NCBI GenBank assembly: GCA_950022655.1
Contig: OX465584.1
Span: 27,687,469 to 27,751,468, forward strand
From: Alentia gelatinosa
Lineage: Eukaryota > Annelida > Polychaeta > Phyllodocida > Polynoidae
Reading direction: 5' to 3'
Length of the DNA stretch: 64,000 nt
How positions within the stretch are numbered: position 1 is the stretch's first letter; each line of letters starts with the position of its first letter. The notes beneath the pieces were generated by a model. That model was not told where the DNA came from. It saw only the letters and a list, made by a program, of their open reading frames with translations, and did not search any database. Made by a program: the position numbers and the translations under genes. This document shows, in pieces, positions 61,341 to 64,000 of the stretch.

Positions 61341-64000
61341 ATTTTTTGTTGTTGATAAATTTCTTTATTGAGCCATTCATTATACATTTTTGTTGATTTT
61401 AAACAGTACAGGATTTCACTCAACAAAGAGGCAAAGGACCTCAGCCCGGTCTAGGCTGCTATTCTTGGTCCTGCCATACCAGGAAAACGTTTTAACTTTC
61501 AAGAACTTTATATAAGAAAGAGAGAGTAGGTCATCTTAACTTAAAAATCTGATATATAAAGAAAGAAACATGCAGTATAGCATCAAATTCACAGTCATAT
61601 CCTAATTTGTTTAAAAACCAGTTGAATAAACAAGATGTGGTTACACAATCAATCCAATACAGCCTATACGACTTCAGATGATTTTTCCTTCATTAGAGTT
61701 TTTGTCAACGACTTGAAATACTTAAAACCAGGCGTGTTTCTAACAAGTGACCTTTGACTATTCCATAACACTCCCCCAAGGTACATAACAGATCGCATAT
61801 ATGGGACACAATTTGGCTTATCTATATATAGAACTGGGGCATCATGCAGACGAGTATATTTCTTCCTGTTGTCAACATATCGTATATCACGTGACCTCTT
61901 ATACATGAAATTTAACATATGAGATTCTCGCCTGTGCACTAGATATGGAATTTTTGTTAGTTTATGTATCTCAAATACAGAAGTACGGCGTTCAGTTCTA
62001 AGGCATATACGCAGGGCTTTGTTTTGAAGAACCTGTAGAGCATCAGTGTATTTCTTTGCAGCACCATGATATAATATATCTCCATAATCAAAATAGGGAA
62101 GTATTGCAGTAGAGTATATTGATATTGCTGCATTTTGTGTTAAATAACTACGCATTTTTGCCAGTTGGTATATGCGATAGGAAATACTCTTTTTCATAGA
62201 AGCAAAGTGATGACTATAATTCAATTTTTGATCTATGACAATACCCAAATATTTATAAGAGAATACACGTTTTAAACGTTTTCCATCAATAGATAGCTTA
62301 TTATCAATACCCAGATCTGTTGTTCTTTTTGATGGAAAGTACATAAATTTTGTTTTGGTAATATTAATACTAAGCTTATTTTGTAAACACCAAGTTTCAA
62401 CCATATCCAAATCAGTTTGGACACTGTCAAATAACAAATCCACATCACTGCCATGTTGATAAACTACAGTATCGTCAGCAAAAAGAATCGTTTTTGTTTT
62501 CTTAAGGACACATGTAAGGTCATTTATGTACAAAAGAAACAAGAGCGCCCCCAAAATTGAACCTTGCGGTACACCATGTTTAACCGGAAGAGCAGAGGAA
62601 TGCTTGTTGTTAGCCTTGACACATTGCGTTCTATCTTTCAAATAATTCCTAAACCAGTTCAAACATATGCCTCTGATACCATAGGTTTCCATTTTTTCAA
62701 GCAATATACCATGGTTCACAGTATCAAAGGCCTTCCGAAAGTCAATATATACAGCCAGGGTGCCTTTCCCCACATTTCTATTTGAGAGTACATCATCCGT
62801 TAAAACCGAAACAGCCTCAATCGTAGAGTGAGATTTTCTGAAACCAAACTGATTTTTTACAAGTATATTATTTTCATCTACAAACGCCATTACACATTTA
62901 TAAACAAGTTTTTCCATCATCTTATAAACTATTGGCAACAGGGATATAGGCCTGAGATTATTCGCCTGATATGAGTCCCCTCCTTTCGGAATTGGAACAA
63001 TGACTGACGCTTTCCAATCAGTAGGAATAACATTGGTTTCAAAGATACAATTAAACAGATCAACAAATCGATCAGGAATCAGATTAACAGCATCTATAAA
63101 AACTCTTGAAGATATACCATCAAGCAGGGATTGCTTATTTGGACTCAGTTCTTTTAAAGCAGTAATCACTTGTTCTTTCGTAACCAGCAGGTCTACAATT
63201 TCATTTTCACTTCTTTTATCATAAGCCATCCATGGTAATGTCATATCTGCTGCTCATTTATCACCTATGCTTAAGAAGTAGCTATTTATATACCCAGGGA
63301 TATCAACACTATCCACCAAAATCTGTTTTTCATCTTTTAATTTTATTTGGTCACTACCCTGATTTTCTTGTGTGCCAGGAAGTATTTTACCAATCGTACG
63401 CCAAAATTTCTTACTATCATTTTTATGTCTCTCAAGTTCACCTAGCGTATAAACTTGCCTTGCCGATTTGACCAATTTATTTACATCATTTCTAGCTCTT
63501 TTAGCTCTAGCCCAATCATCTCCATCTCCAGTATTTTTAACTACCCTTAGGAGTCGATTTTTGTCTCTAATACGCTCAATAATCTCTAATGATATCCAGG
63601 GTTCATTTGTTTCTTTAACAGTGAAGGATTTAAGTTTACAATCAAGATTCAAATAAGCTAGTATGGCTTCTTTAATCTGATCCCATTTAACCTGGCTACT
63701 CAAGGTATCATCAAAAGTACTCCAATCATGATTTTTCATCATGTCTCCAAAACTATCAGTTGAGTAGTTTCTGTAGGACCGTCCCTGCACTTTCTCTTGC
63801 TTGGACTTCACCTTAATACCCTTTTTAATAGCAAAGACTATTTGATGATCACTTAAACTATTTAATAAAACTCCTGACAATGTAATGTCATTCAGGGTAG
63901 TAAAGATCAAATCAATGATAGAGCCTCTATTAGAGTACCTAGTAGTATCCATGATTAACTGTCTCAAACCATTTTGTTCCATTTCAGTAATCAACAATCT
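61341..64000 (-). mobile_element. non-LTR retrotransposon (CR1/Jockey group), 5' end outside window
   Basis: The element is antisense to the gene at 60,500. Its 3' UTR (61,341-61,663) has an AATAAA signal (61,364-61,369 on the minus strand) followed by an A-rich AACAACAAAAAAT terminus. ORF2 extends leftward from beyond the window. It would transpose by target-primed reverse transcription, the encoded endonuclease nicking DNA and the reverse transcriptase copying the RNA. The near-intact ORF indicates recent insertion. Target duplications cannot be checked because the 5' end is missing. Confidence 0.85.
61664..64000 (-). pseudogene. LINE ORF2: endonuclease C-terminus + reverse transcriptase, one TGA
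   Basis: One frame runs from the right window edge to a TAG at 61,664-61,666, broken only by TGA at 63,254-63,256 (SIGDK, stop, AADMTLPW). The first part has the end of the APE-type endonuclease: TTRYSNRGSIIDLIF then the catalytic SDH (about residues 49-51 from the Met at 63,997), followed by a linker. The reverse transcriptase, numbered from the Met at 63,244, shows RPISLLP (98-104), QFGFRKSHST (132-141), YIDFRKAFDTVNH with catalytic Asp168, GVPQGSILG (224-232), FADD (255-258) and the thumb YKYLGI. The C-terminal region has no zinc knuckle or RNase H. The layout fits CR1/Jockey-superfamily ORF2. A single nonsense codon makes this copy probably inactive. Confidence 0.9.

Overview
The window comes from an animal genome, most likely a marine invertebrate (lophotrochozoan, lancelet or similar). 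The grounds are spliced-gene signals, a CR1/Jockey-type LINE, tRNA-derived SINE heads, foldback and piggyBac-like MITEs, and a broken class A peptide-type GPCR. The exact phylum cannot be read from the sequence. Nothing prokaryotic is present.

Positions 1-49,790 are one tandem satellite array that also runs off the left edge. Its monomer is about 1,249 bp and 38 monomer starts can be placed. The monomers are organised in higher orders: a 3-monomer (3,747 bp) repeat at the left, a tandem duplication of a whole ~10.05 kb block in the centre, a 2,783 bp two-monomer repeat, and a 2,493 bp two-monomer repeat near the right edge. The left and central monomers are nearly identical; those from ~31.6 kb to the right edge belong to a more diverged class. 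The array has no long reading frame. Each monomer carries a tRNA-like A box/B box pair with nearly tRNA spacing and a T5 run, so a short Pol III transcript from every monomer is conceivable but unproven.

Positions 49,791-55,400 are single-copy, AT-rich DNA with relics: a decayed coding trace on the minus strand near 51 kb, degenerate minisatellites, two SINE heads, a 374 bp piggyBac-like MITE with TTAA target duplications, and a GC-rich island ending in a perfect CTCF consensus. Positions 55,499-57,022 hold the GPCR pseudogene, split by a foldback insertion and carrying a frameshift and a nonsense codon. Positions 57,195-57,917 hold a further MITE with a nested inverted repeat. A LINE endonuclease relic lies at 58.86-59.2 kb.

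At 60.3-60.7 kb is the likely CpG-rich promoter and first coding exon of an unidentified nuclear protein (plus strand), ending in a GTGAGT donor. Its first intron appears to hold a 64-bp-arm palindromic element (60,976-61,118) and a 3'-complete LINE on the minus strand (61,341 to beyond the right edge), whose ORF2 is broken in this window by only one TGA.
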